A program made the position numbers and the translations under genes. This document shows, piece after piece, positions 1-9,269 of a stretch of DNA of 64,000 nt (the stretch's first letter is position 1; each line of letters opens with the position of its first letter). Origin of the DNA: CADCWK01 sp964244115 (lineage in GTDB: Bacteria > Chloroflexota > Chloroflexia > Thermomicrobiales > UBA6265); contig CAXTHM010000014.1 of NCBI GenBank assembly GCA_964244115.1, positions 1-64,000 of the forward strand, given 5' to 3'. The notes beneath the pieces were generated by a model. It was not told where the DNA came from, searched no databases, and saw only the letters and a list, made by a program, of their open reading frames with translations.

Positions 1-469
1 GGCCGACGATCAGGGCCGCGGCGCCGAGCAGTTCGACGATCGGCCAGCCCAGCCGGTCCCAGCGATGAGAAGGAGCACGGCGGGGACGGCGGGAGCCGAT
101 GGCGGTCGGGACAGGGGACGGCGTGGCCGACGACGCGAGGCGGCGGCGGGCATCGCGGTGCCGCCGGTCCGGGGCGGCGAGCGGCAGGGGCGGGAGCGAC
201 GCGGCGCGGGACGGCGCGCGGCCGTTCAGCGCCGGGTTCGGAGAGAGATCGGGGGTGGGCAAGGGGATCGATGCATCCATGAGCAGGGTCTCCCGGAGGC
301 GGGCGACGAACCGGGGGTCCGGCGCCGGGGCCTCATGCTGGTCGCGAATCGCCCGGGCGGTGGCGGCGAGCCACGTCGGGAGACCGGCCGGTGGTTGCCC
401 GTCGCCGTGGGCGAGCCGATCGAGATAGTCGTCGAGCCGATCGACCGCATCGTGGTCAGGAGTGGTCAC
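1..469 (-). CDS. Putative anti-sigma-type membrane protein (3' part beyond window)
   Basis: The reading frame opens at a GTG (467-469) that overlaps the TGA of the upstream ECF sigma gene as GTGA, so the two are probably translationally coupled. About 156 residues are visible. An acidic N-terminal segment of about 60 residues precedes a long Pro/Arg/Ala-rich linker, and near the window edge a hydrophobic stretch (WPIVELLGAAALIVG) looks like the start of a membrane segment. A cytoplasmic domain, a linker and a membrane anchor directly after an ECF sigma factor is the usual arrangement of an anti-sigma factor. No zinc-type HxxxCxxC motif is seen in the visible part, so the role rests on context. 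The gene continues past base 1. Confidence 0.55.
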   Translation of the reverse strand, partial: MTTPDHDAVDRLDDYLDRLAHGDGQPPAGLPTWLAATARAIRDQHEAPAPDPRFVARLRETLLMDASIPLPTPDLSPNPALNGRAPSRAASLPPLPLAAPDRRHRDARRRLASSATPSPVPTAIGSRRPRRAPSHRWDRLGWPIVELLGAAALIVG

Positions 470-1194
470 TGGTAGTCCCCCCTTTCGTCCGGGCTGGCGC
501 CGAGCAGGCGCCGCAGGGTCGTGATGGCGCGAAACTGGAGCATCTTGACGGCGCCCGGCGGTCGGCCCATCACCTGGGCGACCTCGGGTCCGGTCAGGTC
601 GGCGAGCCGCAGCTCGATGGCGCGGCGCTGGTCGTCGGGCAGGTGATGCAGCAGGGAGCGCAGGGCGGCGCGGTCCTCGGCGTCGAGCGCCGCTTCTTCC
701 GGGGTGGGGTCGCGGTCGGTGCGCTCGGGCACGTCGTCGATCGAGACCTGGGGCCGCTGCCGGCGCCAGACGTCGATCACGACCCGCTCGGCGATGGTGA
801 ACAGCCAGGCCGGGAAGGACGTGCCGTCCCGGTGGGAGTCGATCGCCGTCATCGCCCGGATGAACACCTGGCTGGTGGCGTCCTCAGCCGCCTCCCGGCT
901 ACTGAGCCGCCGGGAGCAGTAGCGGTAGACCCGGTCGACATAGCGGTCGTAGAGCAGCCCGAACGCCTGCCGGTCGGCTTTCGCCAGCCGGACGAGTTCG
1001 GTATCGGTCAGCACCGCGGCGACGGGCGGGACCGAGGCATCCGGAGACGTCCCCGCTCGGACCGCACGTCCGGGCCGTAACCGGGCGGTGGACGACTCTT
1101 CGGTCCGGTCCGTCACGACCGACCAGCCGGGTGCGGTCGTCCTGGTCGCCGGTTGTCTGCGCAGTCCACCCACACCGGCCCCTCCTGCCCGCAC
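466..1194 (-). CDS. ECF-type RNA polymerase sigma factor
   Basis: Sigma-70 family protein that would redirect RNA polymerase to a small regulon. Region 2 is clear (AFGLLYDRYVDRVYRYC, then WLFTIAERVVIDVWRRQR). Region 4 is clear near the C-terminus (LPDDQRRAIELRLADLTGPE followed by a helix-turn-helix ending in AVKMLQFRA). The core begins about residue 60. The first 55 or so residues are low-complexity and the listed GTG start (1194) has no obvious ribosome binding site; a GTG at 1116 is an alternative. The stop overlaps the start of the next gene, a putative anti-sigma protein, which suggests control by sequestration at the membrane. Confidence 0.9.
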   Translation of the reverse strand: MRAGGAGVGGLRRQPATRTTAPGWSVVTDRTEESSTARLRPGRAVRAGTSPDASVPPVAAVLTDTELVRLAKADRQAFGLLYDRYVDRVYRYCSRRLSSREAAEDATSQVFIRAMTAIDSHRDGTSFPAWLFTIAERVVIDVWRRQRPQVSIDDVPERTDRDPTPEEAALDAEDRAALRSLLHHLPDDQRRAIELRLADLTGPEVAQVMGRPPGAVKMLQFRAITTLRRLLGASPDERGDYQ

Positions 1195-1365
1195 GATCCC
1201 GATTGAGGGCGGGACCGCCCCATGGCTGGTGGCCCCGCCGCGAACAGATCAGTCAGACGCGTCTGATGAGAGAGACGCGGGAGAGGTGGGGATGGTCACG
1301 GTCGGCATCGTGGGTCGGCGTGGCGCCATCTCGCTGGCCAGCGGGTCTGTTCCGATGAACAGGAT

Positions 1366-1446
1366 TGAACCCGGAAGACCGGTTATCGCCCTGCGGGGCG
1401 ATGGCGCCTGCGGGCGCCGGTCAGGGCAAGCCCGTGACCCTACGAC
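1366..1446 (-). repeat. Family A two-hairpin palindromic repeat, copy 1
   Basis: Contains the two diagnostic palindromes of this family: ATCGCCCTGCGGGGCGAT and, adjacent, GGCGCCTGCGGGCGCC. The flanks GAACCCGGAAGACCGG and GGGCAAGCCCGTGACCCTAC also recur in other copies. The orientation is opposite to copies at 17.77 and 41.28 kb. It lies in the 1195-1675 gap, which otherwise holds only repeats. Confidence 0.8.
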
Positions 1447-1493
1447 ATGACCGCCACCTTTCCGACGGGCAGGAGCGCTTGCGCGACATACGC

Positions 1494-1577
1494 AAGCCCC
1501 TCTCCGGGCGTGAGCGCCGTAGCGCGATACGAGCCGGGGAGGGGTCTCACTTCGCTGGGGGAGGGGTCTGCTCCGCA
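1494..1577. repeat. Family C repeat, copy 1 (inverted copy near 17.64 kb)
   Basis: About 80 bases (from CCCCTCTCCGGGCGTGAGCG to CTGGGGGAGGGGTCTGCTC) recur in reverse orientation at 17640-17720. Both copies sit next to family A palindromes, so they may move or spread as one mosaic unit. No coding potential is evident. Confidence 0.75.
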
Positions 1578-1618
1578 ACAGACCTCTCCTCCTTTTGATC
1601 GCCCGTGTTGCCAGCACC

Positions 1619-1680
1619 GCCATCGCCCTGTGGGGCGATGGCGCCTGCGGGCGCCGGTCACCCCAAGGGGCGACCCTACA
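1619..1680 (-). repeat. Family A palindromic repeat, copy 2
   Basis: ATCGCCCTGTGGGGCGAT followed by GGCGCCTGCGGGCGCC, with a variant tail ending in GGGGCGACCCTAC. It abuts the 3' end of the MFS gene on the minus strand and could act as an mRNA 3' hairpin. Confidence 0.75.
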
Positions 1681-2968
1681 TCACCGTGCCGTCTCCATCC
1701 TCATCACCGTCGTCATCGATGATCGGGATGTCCCGCAGCCGGCGGACGGACGAGAGGACGATCGGCAGGGCGGCCAGGGCCATCCCGGCGGCAGCGATGA
1801 ACATCGTCTCCCGGACGGTGAGCACGAACGGCAGCAGACCGGCCAGCAACGTCCCGAGTAGGTCGCCGCCGAACCGCGTCGTCCGCATGATCGCCTGGAC
1901 CCGGCCCTGCCAGGCGTCGCCGGCGCTGGCCTGGACCAGACTCGTGTCGGCGATCTCGTAGACCGTCCACGAGACGTCCCCGACCACCTGCTGAGCGAGG
2001 ATCAGGCCGAAGGCGAGCAGGCTGGCCTCGGTCGAGAGCGGCACCAGCAGGTTGGCCAGCGCCGCGACGACCAGCGCCGCCACCATCGCATTGCCGACCC
2101 CCAACCGCCGGGTGATCCGGCCCGCGAAGACGGCCCCGGCCAGCGACGCCGCCCCGCCCAACCCGAACGCCAGACCGCTGATTCCCTCCGAGAAGCCGAT
2201 CTCCTCGAGGACATAGAACACGTAGAGCGTCCCGAGCATGGTCCCGAACAGGTTGAACAGCAGCGCCGAGCCCAGCGTCGCCCGAAGCACGACGCTTCGG
2301 GCGACGTACCGAATGCCGTCGCGCAGCTCGGTCAGGATCGGCAGGTGCGCCCCGGCCGGTTTCGAGGTCGGCTCCGGTCTCGCGATCCGGGAGACGAACA
2401 GCGCCGACCAGATGAAGGTAAACGCGTTGATGACGAACGTGAACGGGGCCGTCAGTGCCTGGACGAGGAAGCCGGCCGACCCGAACGCCACCGCTTCCGC
2501 GACGGCGCCGCTGCCGGTCAGTTTGCTGTTCGCCTCCGTCAGCGCCCCCCGTGAGACCAGCCACGGCAGGTGGGCCCGGTTGGCGACGTCGAACGATAGC
2601 GACAGGACACTGATCAGCGCGGCGAACGCGTAGAGCAGCGTCATGCTCAGGGAATCGAGCAGCGCCGCCAGCGGGATCGCCAACAAGACGACCGCCCGGG
2701 CCAGGTCCGTCGCGATCATGACCGGCCGGCGCCGGCGCCGGTCGACGAGGACGCCGATCAGCGGCCCGGCCAGGAACGCCGGGACGAGACCGCAGAGCCC
2801 GAGCAGGGACAACTGGAACGGGGTCGCACCCAGATAACCGATCGCGAGGAACGACAGGGCCAGCCCGGTGACGAACGACCCGTAGGTCGAGATCGTCTGG
2901 GCAGCCCAGAGGCGGAGGAAATCAGGGTCTCGCCAGAGACCCCTCAGGAGGGATGACAGAGCGAACAC
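1676..2968 (-). CDS. MFS transporter (EntS-like exporter family)
   Basis: Integral membrane protein of 430 residues with about 12 predicted membrane segments, of the major facilitator branch that includes enterobactin-exporter-like proteins. The N-terminus FLRLWAAQTISTYGSFVTGL is typical of this branch. The conserved loop after helix 2 is present (IGVLVDRRRRRPVMIATD), as is the equivalent loop in the second half (FAGRITRRLGVGN). The C-terminus is an acidic tail rich in Asp and Glu. It starts at GTG 2968 with GGAAAGG about 10 bases upstream. The substrate cannot be told from sequence; the gene stands alone, and a repeat follows its stop. Confidence 0.88.
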   Translation of the reverse strand: MFALSSLLRGLWRDPDFLRLWAAQTISTYGSFVTGLALSFLAIGYLGATPFQLSLLGLCGLVPAFLAGPLIGVLVDRRRRRPVMIATDLARAVVLLAIPLAALLDSLSMTLLYAFAALISVLSLSFDVANRAHLPWLVSRGALTEANSKLTGSGAVAEAVAFGSAGFLVQALTAPFTFVINAFTFIWSALFVSRIARPEPTSKPAGAHLPILTELRDGIRYVARSVVLRATLGSALLFNLFGTMLGTLYVFYVLEEIGFSEGISGLAFGLGGAASLAGAVFAGRITRRLGVGNAMVAALVVAALANLLVPLSTEASLLAFGLILAQQVVGDVSWTVYEIADTSLVQASAGDAWQGRVQAIMRTTRFGGDLLGTLLAGLLPFVLTVRETMFIAAAGMALAALPIVLSSVRRLRDIPIIDDDGDEDGDGTVM

Positions 2969-3516
2969 GGGGACAGACCTTTCCGGGACACGAACGACGG
3001 AGAGACGGCGTGAGCTGGTGCGTCCGATCGTCGACGAGGAGCAGTCCCATCCGTGTTCTCCGGTGTCCGTGCCGCGGCCCGGTCCGCCGATCTGGCGCCG
3101 TCCGCTGGCTGGCGTGGTGAGACGAGAGCGGCGCGCGCCGCGGCGCCCCGGCTGCCGAGAAGACGCCCCGGGCGTCCATCTGGTTCCCGGTCATCGGCTC
3201 GGCGAGGCGTCGATGTTATCGCGTGATGGGCGGTGCGATCGACCCGACCGTGTGCCAGCGTGCCCGACCCCCTCACCTCCCGACCGGTTGTTCACAGGCG
3301 AATCGGACGGCACCGGACCATCGATGGGAGATCGACCTGACCCATTCCAGCCCCAGCCGCAACGTGTCATGGCCTCGGCGCGGTCTCCACGGCACTGTTG
3401 TTGCCACGGGGACGGAGATGATCCTGCCCCGGACCCGGTTGCCAGACGCCCAATGGCCCTGACGGTCGCCGCAGGCGTGCGTGTCCGACTCCCCGCCTCA
3501 GCCCGGAAGGAGCCCT

Positions 3517-4857
3517 GTGTCCTCGACGTTCACGACCTGGTACATGATCGTCGGGGTGCTCTTCATCACGATGGCGCTGAGCGGCTCGATCCTGAAGCGG
3601 CTGCCACTGACGACCTCGATCCTCTACCTCCTGATCGGTCTGGCGCTCGGGTCGGCCGGGGCCGGGTTCATCGACCTCGACGTGATCGCCGATGCGGCCC
3701 TGCTCGAGCGGATCACCGAGATTGCGGCGATCGTGTCGCTGTTCACCGCCGGGTTGAAGCTGCGGATCGACTGGAGCGACACCCGCTGGCGGATCCCGCT
3801 CCGGCTGGCCGTCGTCTCGATGGCGATCACGGTCGGGCTGATCGCCATCGCCGGGTTCGTCGGGCTCGGGCTATCGCTGGGCGCGGCCGTCCTGCTCGGC
3901 GCCATCCTCGCCCCGACGGACCCGGTCCTGGCCGCCGAGGTCGCCGTCGACAGCCCGACGGACGAGGACCAGCTCCGGCTGGGGCTGACCGGCGAAGCCG
4001 GACTCAACGACGGGACCGCCTTCCCCTTCGTGATGCTCGGGCTCGGCCTGCTCGGGCTGCACGACCTCGGGTCGTTCGGCTGGCGCTGGCTGGCGGTCGA
4101 TCTGGTCTGGGCGTCGCTGGGCGGCATCGCGGTCGGCGTGCTGCTCGGGACGCTGGTCGGCTCCCTGGTGCTCTACCTGCGCCGCGTGCACCGGGAGGCG
4201 GTCGGGCTGGACGAGTTCCTGACGCTGGGGCTGATCGCGATGTCGTACGGCGGCGCCCTGCTGATCCACACGTATGGCTTCCTCGCCGTCTTCGCGGCCG
4301 GGCTGGCGCTGCGCCGGGTCGAGCGGCGCCTGACCCCGGGCGACTTCGAGGAGGTGATCGAGGAGGTCGTCACGGGGCGCGAGGAGGACATCCAGACCCG
4401 GAGCGAGACCGCCCCGGCCCACATGCTGGCGGCCGTCCTCGGCTTCAACGAGCGGCTGGAGCGGATCGGCGAGCTGGCGGTCGTGCTCCTGATCGGTGGG
4501 CTGCTGTCCGTCGCGCTGCTGCCGGTCGAGGCGCTGTGGTTCGTCCCGCTCCTGTTCCTCGTCATCCGGCCGGTGAGCGTCTGGCTGGGGCTCCTGCGCG
4601 CCCCGACCACCCAGACCCAGCGGCACTACATCGCATGGTTCGGCATCCGCGGGGTCGGGGCGATCTACTACCTGACGTACGCGATCGAGCACGGGCTGTC
4701 GGACGGGGACGCCGAGGTGCTGACCGCCATCGTCCTGACCGTCGTCGCGATCTCGATCGTCGTCCACGGGATCTCGGTCACGCCCCTGATGGCTCGCTAC
4801 GAGCGGCAGGGCCGGTGGCGGGCCGCAGAGGGCGTCCGCATCCGGACCGATCCATGA
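3517..4857 (+). CDS. Cation:proton antiporter (CPA1 / NhaP-like)
   Basis: Membrane antiporter that would exchange Na+ or K+ for H+ across the cytoplasmic membrane. About 12 hydrophobic helices are visible. The CPA1 signature region is present, with the ion-binding acidic residues in LLGAILAPTDPVLAAEV and, further on, GLTGEAGLNDGTAFPFVML. A later segment, YIAWFGIRGVGAIYYL, matches the conserved GxRG helix of the family. The GTG at 3517 is preferred because GGAAGGAG sits about 5 bases upstream. An in-frame GTG at 3481 is possible but has no such site. A long stretch open in another frame across 3018-5039 is a shadow of this GC-rich gene. Confidence 0.92.
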   Translation: MSSTFTTWYMIVGVLFITMALSGSILKRLPLTTSILYLLIGLALGSAGAGFIDLDVIADAALLERITEIAAIVSLFTAGLKLRIDWSDTRWRIPLRLAVVSMAITVGLIAIAGFVGLGLSLGAAVLLGAILAPTDPVLAAEVAVDSPTDEDQLRLGLTGEAGLNDGTAFPFVMLGLGLLGLHDLGSFGWRWLAVDLVWASLGGIAVGVLLGTLVGSLVLYLRRVHREAVGLDEFLTLGLIAMSYGGALLIHTYGFLAVFAAGLALRRVERRLTPGDFEEVIEEVVTGREEDIQTRSETAPAHMLAAVLGFNERLERIGELAVVLLIGGLLSVALLPVEALWFVPLLFLVIRPVSVWLGLLRAPTTQTQRHYIAWFGIRGVGAIYYLTYAIEHGLSDGDAEVLTAIVLTVVAISIVVHGISVTPLMARYERQGRWRAAEGVRIRTDP

Positions 4858-5179
4858 CGTCGGGACGACCGTGGGCTTCAGCGGAGGCCCCCGACATCAG
4901 GCCACGGAGGGGACCGTTCGCCGCCGACCTCGTCGCCAGGGCCACACGCCGCCGACCATTCACGGCCGAAGTCGCACCCCCGGAACGCCCCGGAACCGGG
5001 CACGTCACGACGAACGTGACGCTACAGCGCGGCTCATAGCGGTTGACGGGGGAGCGAGCGCCCTCTCTCTATCCGGTCCAGACAGAGTCGCCCGCAGGTG
5101 ACGGAGGCTGACCGAGATGGGAAGGGGGCCGGGGGGTGGGGCTGGCCGCTCGCGACCGACAAGCTCCATGAGATCCGCT
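4858..5179. other. Intergenic stretch, no gene recognised
   Basis: This gap separates the antiporter from the convergent histidine kinase. It holds a short hairpin (CGTCAC at 5003-5008 with GTGACG at 5016-5021) without a T-tract, possibly a weak terminator. No conserved reading frame or repeat-family member is seen. Confidence 0.5.
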
Positions 5180-6703
5180 CTATGCCCTGGGCGCGATCGG
5201 CAGCCGGATCGTGACGCTGGTGCCGACGCCTTCCGTGCTGGCGACGCTGATCTCACCGTCGTGCTGCTCGACGAGCTGGCGGACGCCGGACAGGCCGATC
5301 CCGCTGCCGCTGATCCCATCGACGTTGCCGCCGCGGTGGAACCGCTCGAAGACGTGGGGCAGATCTACCGCCGGGATCCCGATGCCCTGGTCGCGGACGA
5401 CGATCAGCGCCGGGCGTTCCCCCTCGCCGTCGCCGTCGACCACGACCGACACCTCACCCCCCTGCGGCGAGTACTTCATGGCATTGTTGACGACGTTGTC
5501 GATCACCCGGCGCAGGCGCGCCCGGTCCGCGTGGATCGTCACGGCCGCGCGGACATCGACCTGAACCTGCCGGCCCGGCGAGATCGCCCTGGCATTGGTG
5601 ACCGTGACCGTGACCAGTTCGCCGAGATCGACGGTCTCGAGGTTGAGTTCGACGTGCTCACCGGCGCTCAGGTAGACCGTGTCGACCATCTCGTCGATGA
5701 TCTGCATCATCTGGTCGGTGCCCTGCTCGATCACCCGCAGCCCCCGATCGATCCGCCCCGCATCCAGCGTCCCGCGCTGGGCCCGGCGCATCATCAACTG
5801 GCCCTCCCCGCGGATGGCGGCAACCGGGTTGCGCAGGTCATGGGCGAGCGAATCCATGAACGTCTGCCGCTCGCGCTCCGATTCCAGCCGGGCGCTGATG
5901 TCCTCCAGGGCCAGCAGGATGCGGGGGGCCGCGACATCGCTGGATTCCAGGACACGGGCGTCGAGCTGGAACGTCCGGGAACCGAGCCGGGCGAAGTCAT
6001 GCTGTACCCGCAGATCCTCGAACGGCGTCCGCTCCCGGATCACGGTCCGGAGCGCATCGATCAGATCGGGCTGGTTCCACTCCCCGTCGCCGAGCTCATC
6101 GATCGGCCGGCCGATCGTCTCGGCGTGCCAGACGGTGAAGGTCTGGTAGAACGCCCGGTTGGCGGAGACGACGCGCAGGTCGTGGTCGAGGACGAGGAGC
6201 GGCTCCCGGACGGAATCGACCGTCGCGTCGGCGTAGGCGCGGGCCCGCTGCAGGTCGATCAGCGCCCCGTGCAGCGTCATCTCCGCCGAGGCCGCCGCCG
6301 CGAGATCGCCGAGGATCAGGACGTCCTCGTCGGTCCAGTCCCGCGGTTCGGTGTCGATCGCGCAGAACGTCCCGAGGATGGTTCCGTCCATGGCTCGCAT
6401 CGGGACACCGGCATAGGCCATGACGCCCAGTTCCGTCCGGGCAAGCCTCGTGTCGATGGCCGTCGCCAAACGGGTATCGGGGATGACCAGCGGTCTGCCC
6501 CGGGCGGCCGGGATCTGGCAGAGCGAGTGGGAGATCGGTGTCCAGCGCTGGCTCGCCCAGGGTTCACCCAGACCGTCGAGTCCGATGAACCGCTGGCGAT
6601 CCGGTTCGATCACGGTGATCAGGGCGATCGGTACGCCGAGTGTTCGTCGGGCCAGCCGGGCCAGCCGGTCGAGCGCGATCTGGTGCGGTGTCATCGCGGG
6701 CAT
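5180..6703 (-). CDS. Sensor histidine kinase with GAF and PAS domains
   Basis: Cytosolic two-component kinase of 507 residues with no membrane segment. A GAF domain covers roughly residues 10-150 (VPIALITVIEPDRQRFIGLD; TFCAIDTEPRDWTDEDVLIL) and a PAS domain roughly 155-275 (PLLVLDHDLRVVSANRAFYQ). A HisKA dimerisation helix follows, with the phosphoacceptor in the H box (SLAHDLRNPVAAIRGEGQL). The HATPase domain has the N box (RRVIDNVVNNAMKYSP) and the G boxes (DQGIGIP, GSGIGLSGVRQLVE). The ATG at 6703 has GAAGGA upstream; an in-frame ATG lies at 6694. No response regulator is adjacent, so its partner is elsewhere. The single-domain receiver at 23.75 kb is only a candidate. Confidence 0.93.
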   Translation of the reverse strand: MPAMTPHQIALDRLARLARRTLGVPIALITVIEPDRQRFIGLDGLGEPWASQRWTPISHSLCQIPAARGRPLVIPDTRLATAIDTRLARTELGVMAYAGVPMRAMDGTILGTFCAIDTEPRDWTDEDVLILGDLAAAASAEMTLHGALIDLQRARAYADATVDSVREPLLVLDHDLRVVSANRAFYQTFTVWHAETIGRPIDELGDGEWNQPDLIDALRTVIRERTPFEDLRVQHDFARLGSRTFQLDARVLESSDVAAPRILLALEDISARLESERERQTFMDSLAHDLRNPVAAIRGEGQLMMRRAQRGTLDAGRIDRGLRVIEQGTDQMMQIIDEMVDTVYLSAGEHVELNLETVDLGELVTVTVTNARAISPGRQVQVDVRAAVTIHADRARLRRVIDNVVNNAMKYSPQGGEVSVVVDGDGEGERPALIVVRDQGIGIPAVDLPHVFERFHRGGNVDGISGSGIGLSGVRQLVEQHDGEISVASTEGVGTSVTIRLPIAPRA

Positions 6704-7004
6704 CGATCCTTCTGGGCGCTGGGCGTCACGGTCGCCAGGATTGTAGTCATCCGGTCAGTCAGGCGCTATGCCTGGACGGACCGGCGCCTGGATCGTGTCG
6801 ATCCTCGTGTCCGGCCCGATCGCGGGCCCCGATCCGTCGCCAGCCCATGCTCCGGCCAGCCAGAGGTCGGGCCGCTCGGGCCGCATCCGCCATCGACCGG
6901 CGGATCGGCGCGTGCGATACCCTTCTTCGAGCCGACCGTTCGATGTCGATCGTCCCGCCAGGCGGCGGGCACCGGCACCGACTCGATTGAGGGAGCACAT
7001 CACC
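6704..7004. other. Divergent intergenic region between kinase and oxidoreductase genes
   Basis: About 300 bases that must carry the start signals of both flanking genes. No clear -35/-10 pair, operator palindrome or repeat-family member was identified. The only firm element is GAGGGAG upstream of the start at 7005. Confidence 0.4.
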
Positions 7005-7991
7005 ATGGCAGGTATGACGTTCGGGGTCTTCCCCCCGCAGGGCTGGAAGATGGATCTGACCCAGATCGCGGACCCGGTCGAGCAGTTCGAGGCCATGACC
7101 AGCGTCGCGAAGGTGGCCGACGAGGGGCCGTGGGACAGCATCTGGGTGTTCGACCACTTCCACACCGTCCCGCACCCGACCATGAACACGGTCTTCGAGT
7201 CCTGGACGATCTCGGCGACGCTCGCCCGCGACACCAAGCGGGTCAACGTCGGCCAGATGGTCAACTGCAACGGCTACCGCAACCCCTCGCTGTTCGCCAA
7301 GATCGCCTCGACGGTCGACGTCGCCAGCCACGGCCGGCTCTACGCCGGCTACGGTGCCGGCTGGTACGAGCACGAGTGGAAGGCGTACGGCTACGGCTTC
7401 CCCGAGACCCGCGACCGGATGCGGGCCTTCCGCGAGGGCGTCGAGATCATCCACAAGATGTGGACGGAGGACAAGCCGACCTTCACGGGCGAGTACTACA
7501 CAATCGACGGGCCGATCAACGAGCCGAAGAGCGCGAAGCCGGGCCGCAAGATCCCCCTCTGGATCGGCGGCGGCGGCGAGAAGGTCACGCTCAAGCTGGT
7601 CGCCCAGTACGGTGACGCCTGCAACGTCGGCGGCGGCAACGCGGCCACGATCCGGGAGAAGCTGGAGATCCTGCAGGGGCACTGCGAGACGGTCGGCCGC
7701 GACTACGGCGAGATCGTCCGCTCGACCGGCTTCAACGTCTACCCGGTCGCGGCCGGCGAAGACCCGGTGACGAAGACGGCGACGCTGCGCGAGTCGATGG
7801 GCAACATGTCCTGGGAGGACTTCTCCAAGGACAACCACGTCGGCACGGTGGACGTCATCGCGGAGCGCATTCAGGCCGGAATCGAGGCCGGCGCCGACTA
7901 CGGGATCATCTACATCCCCGGCCTGGCCTACGACATCGACCTGCTCCACATGTTCGAGGAGGGCGTCATCGCCCCGCTCGCCAACAGCTGA
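7005..7991 (+). CDS. Luciferase-like F420-dependent oxidoreductase (Rv1855c-like)
   Basis: TIM-barrel flavin or F420-dependent oxidoreductase of 328 residues. The family signature is strong: SIWVFDHFHTVPHPTMNT, QMVNCNGYRNPSLFAKIAST, ASHGRLYAGYGAGWYEHEW and PLWIGGGGEKVTLKLVAQYG. These match the Rv1855c-type subgroup, whose members are predicted to use coenzyme F420; the substrate is unknown. The ATG at 7005 is chosen over upstream options because GAGGGAG precedes it. A perfect hairpin terminator follows. Two further luciferase-like genes lie downstream on the other strand but belong to a different subgroup. Confidence 0.9.
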   Translation: MAGMTFGVFPPQGWKMDLTQIADPVEQFEAMTSVAKVADEGPWDSIWVFDHFHTVPHPTMNTVFESWTISATLARDTKRVNVGQMVNCNGYRNPSLFAKIASTVDVASHGRLYAGYGAGWYEHEWKAYGYGFPETRDRMRAFREGVEIIHKMWTEDKPTFTGEYYTIDGPINEPKSAKPGRKIPLWIGGGGEKVTLKLVAQYGDACNVGGGNAATIREKLEILQGHCETVGRDYGEIVRSTGFNVYPVAAGEDPVTKTATLRESMGNMSWEDFSKDNHVGTVDVIAERIQAGIEAGADYGIIYIPGLAYDIDLLHMFEEGVIAPLANS

Positions 7992-8035
7992 CCGTGGCGG
8001 GTGCCATCGGCATCACGCTGACGTCGTCTCCACGA

Positions 8036-8066
8036 ACAGGACCGCGGGAAATTCCCGCGGTCCTGT
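8036..8066. terminator. Bidirectional intrinsic terminator
   Basis: Near-perfect palindrome with a stem of 13 to 15 base pairs (ACAGGACCGCGGG and complement) around an A/T loop. On the + strand CTGGTTTTCC follows. It lies between two convergent luciferase-like genes and can serve both. Confidence 0.85.
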
Positions 8067-8103
8067 CTGGTTTTCCGGCTGTGACGGAATGTCGCGTGGG
8101 GCG

Positions 8104-9045
8104 CTACCGGCCCTTCAGCTCGCGGACGATCGTGGCGAAGGTGTCGATGTCGGCCTCACGCACGGTGTAGTAGGTGATGCCGAAACGATCCCGGCTCGCC
8201 ATGATCTTGGCGACCATCTCGTCGGCGCTGCCGATCATCGTGACCGGGCTGTCGCGGACCGTCTCGGCCGGGACGTCCCACGTCGTCGCCATCGTCTCGA
8301 TCTCGGCCGCCGTCGCCGCCGCGCCGTCCGTCAGCGCGAACCGCTCCAGCAGGACATTGAACTCCAGCCCGTCGAACCGCTCCCCGGCGGCCTCGCGAAT
8401 GAACGCGACCTTCTTGTCGAAGCCATCCGGCGAGCCGTCGTTGCGGTCGAAGCCGCTGCCGTCGTGCTTCGACTTCCAGATCAGCCCGATGATGTCGGCT
8501 TCCCGGGCGGCGAAGGAGAGGATCCGCGGACCACCGCCGCCGAGGATCAGCGGCGGGTGCGGGCTCTGGACCGGCTTCGGGTTGGCCGGCAGTCCCTCGA
8601 TCTGGTAATGCTTGCCGGCGAAGGTGACCGTCTCCTCGGTGAAGTACCGCTTGACGATGCCGACGCTCTCGATGAACTTCCCGACCCGGACCCCGGCGGC
8701 CTCGAACGGGATGCCCGTCTTGGTGTAGTCGGAGCCCAGCCAGCCGGCGCCGAGCCCAAGCTCCAGGCGCCCGTCGGTCAGCAGATCGACGGTGGCGGCG
8801 TCCTGCGCCAGGACGGCCGGGTGCCGGAAGTCGTTGTCCAGCACGTACGGGCAGAACCGCAGCGTCGTCGTCACGCTGGCGGCGGAGACGATCGCCGGGG
8901 ACCAGGCGAAGACGTCGGTGAAGTGATCGACCGTCGCGAGGACGTCATACCCGAGCGCCTCGGCCCGGCGCGCCTTGTCCTCCCAATCGGCCCGGGACTC
9001 CCCCCGCGCGATCTGCACCCCGAACCGGAACGGTTTCACGGTCAT
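8104..9045 (-). CDS. Luciferase-like F420-type oxidoreductase (MSMEG_2516-like)
   Basis: TIM-barrel oxidoreductase of 313 residues. Landmarks are FRFGVQIARGESRADWEDKA at the N-terminus, CPYVLDNDFRHPAVLAQDAA, GRLELGLGAGWLGSDY and PPLILGGGGPRILSFAAREA. This pattern is typical of the MSMEG_2516-type subgroup of F420-associated luciferase-like proteins. The ATG at 9045 has GAGGGAG six to seven bases upstream and is preferred over an earlier in-frame start at 9072. It is a close paralogue of the gene at 9586-10521; the pair probably arose by duplication and was then separated by a repeat-rich gap. The substrate is not inferable. Confidence 0.88.
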   Translation of the reverse strand: MTVKPFRFGVQIARGESRADWEDKARRAEALGYDVLATVDHFTDVFAWSPAIVSAASVTTTLRFCPYVLDNDFRHPAVLAQDAATVDLLTDGRLELGLGAGWLGSDYTKTGIPFEAAGVRVGKFIESVGIVKRYFTEETVTFAGKHYQIEGLPANPKPVQSPHPPLILGGGGPRILSFAAREADIIGLIWKSKHDGSGFDRNDGSPDGFDKKVAFIREAAGERFDGLEFNVLLERFALTDGAAATAAEIETMATTWDVPAETVRDSPVTMIGSADEMVAKIMASRDRFGITYYTVREADIDTFATIVRELKGR

Positions 9046-9150
9046 ACGCTGTCTCCCTCGATCGACGCCCAAGGCCGGCCCGGATCATCACGGTGAATAT
9101 GGTCGCACGGCCTACGCCATCTGACACCGGTCGGTCACGTCCCGTGCGTC

Positions 9151-9262
9151 TCGTAGGGGCGACGCTTGCGAGTCCGGCGCCCGCAGGCGCTCGTTCCGTA
9201 GGGGCGTGGGCTTGCCCCCCGCCCGGCGCCCGCAGGCGCCATCGCTGCCAGGCGATAACTGT
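9151..9262 (+). repeat. Family A palindromic repeat, tandem or partial double copy 3
   Basis: Two arms of the family lie in a row. GTAGGGGCGACGCTTGCGAG with CCGGCGCCCGCAGGCGC is followed by a second GTAGGGGCGTGGGCTTGCC with CGGCGCCCGCAGGCGCC and a degenerate ATCGC..GGCGAT hairpin. Together with the inverted pair and copy 4 it fills the 9046-9585 gap, in which no gene is seen. Confidence 0.75.
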
Positions 9263-9269
9263 CTGCGTT

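Noticed and set aside
3018..5039. A 673-codon frame across the antiporter gene
   Set aside because: It is another frame of the antiporter region; the antiporter frame shows membrane helices and family motifs, and this one does not.
5117..7615. A very long open frame (over 800 codons) on the + strand opposite the histidine kinase
   Set aside because: The composition is Arg/Asp/Pro-rich with no recognisable domain. The kinase on the other strand has all its motifs, and GC-rich codon bias creates long shadows.
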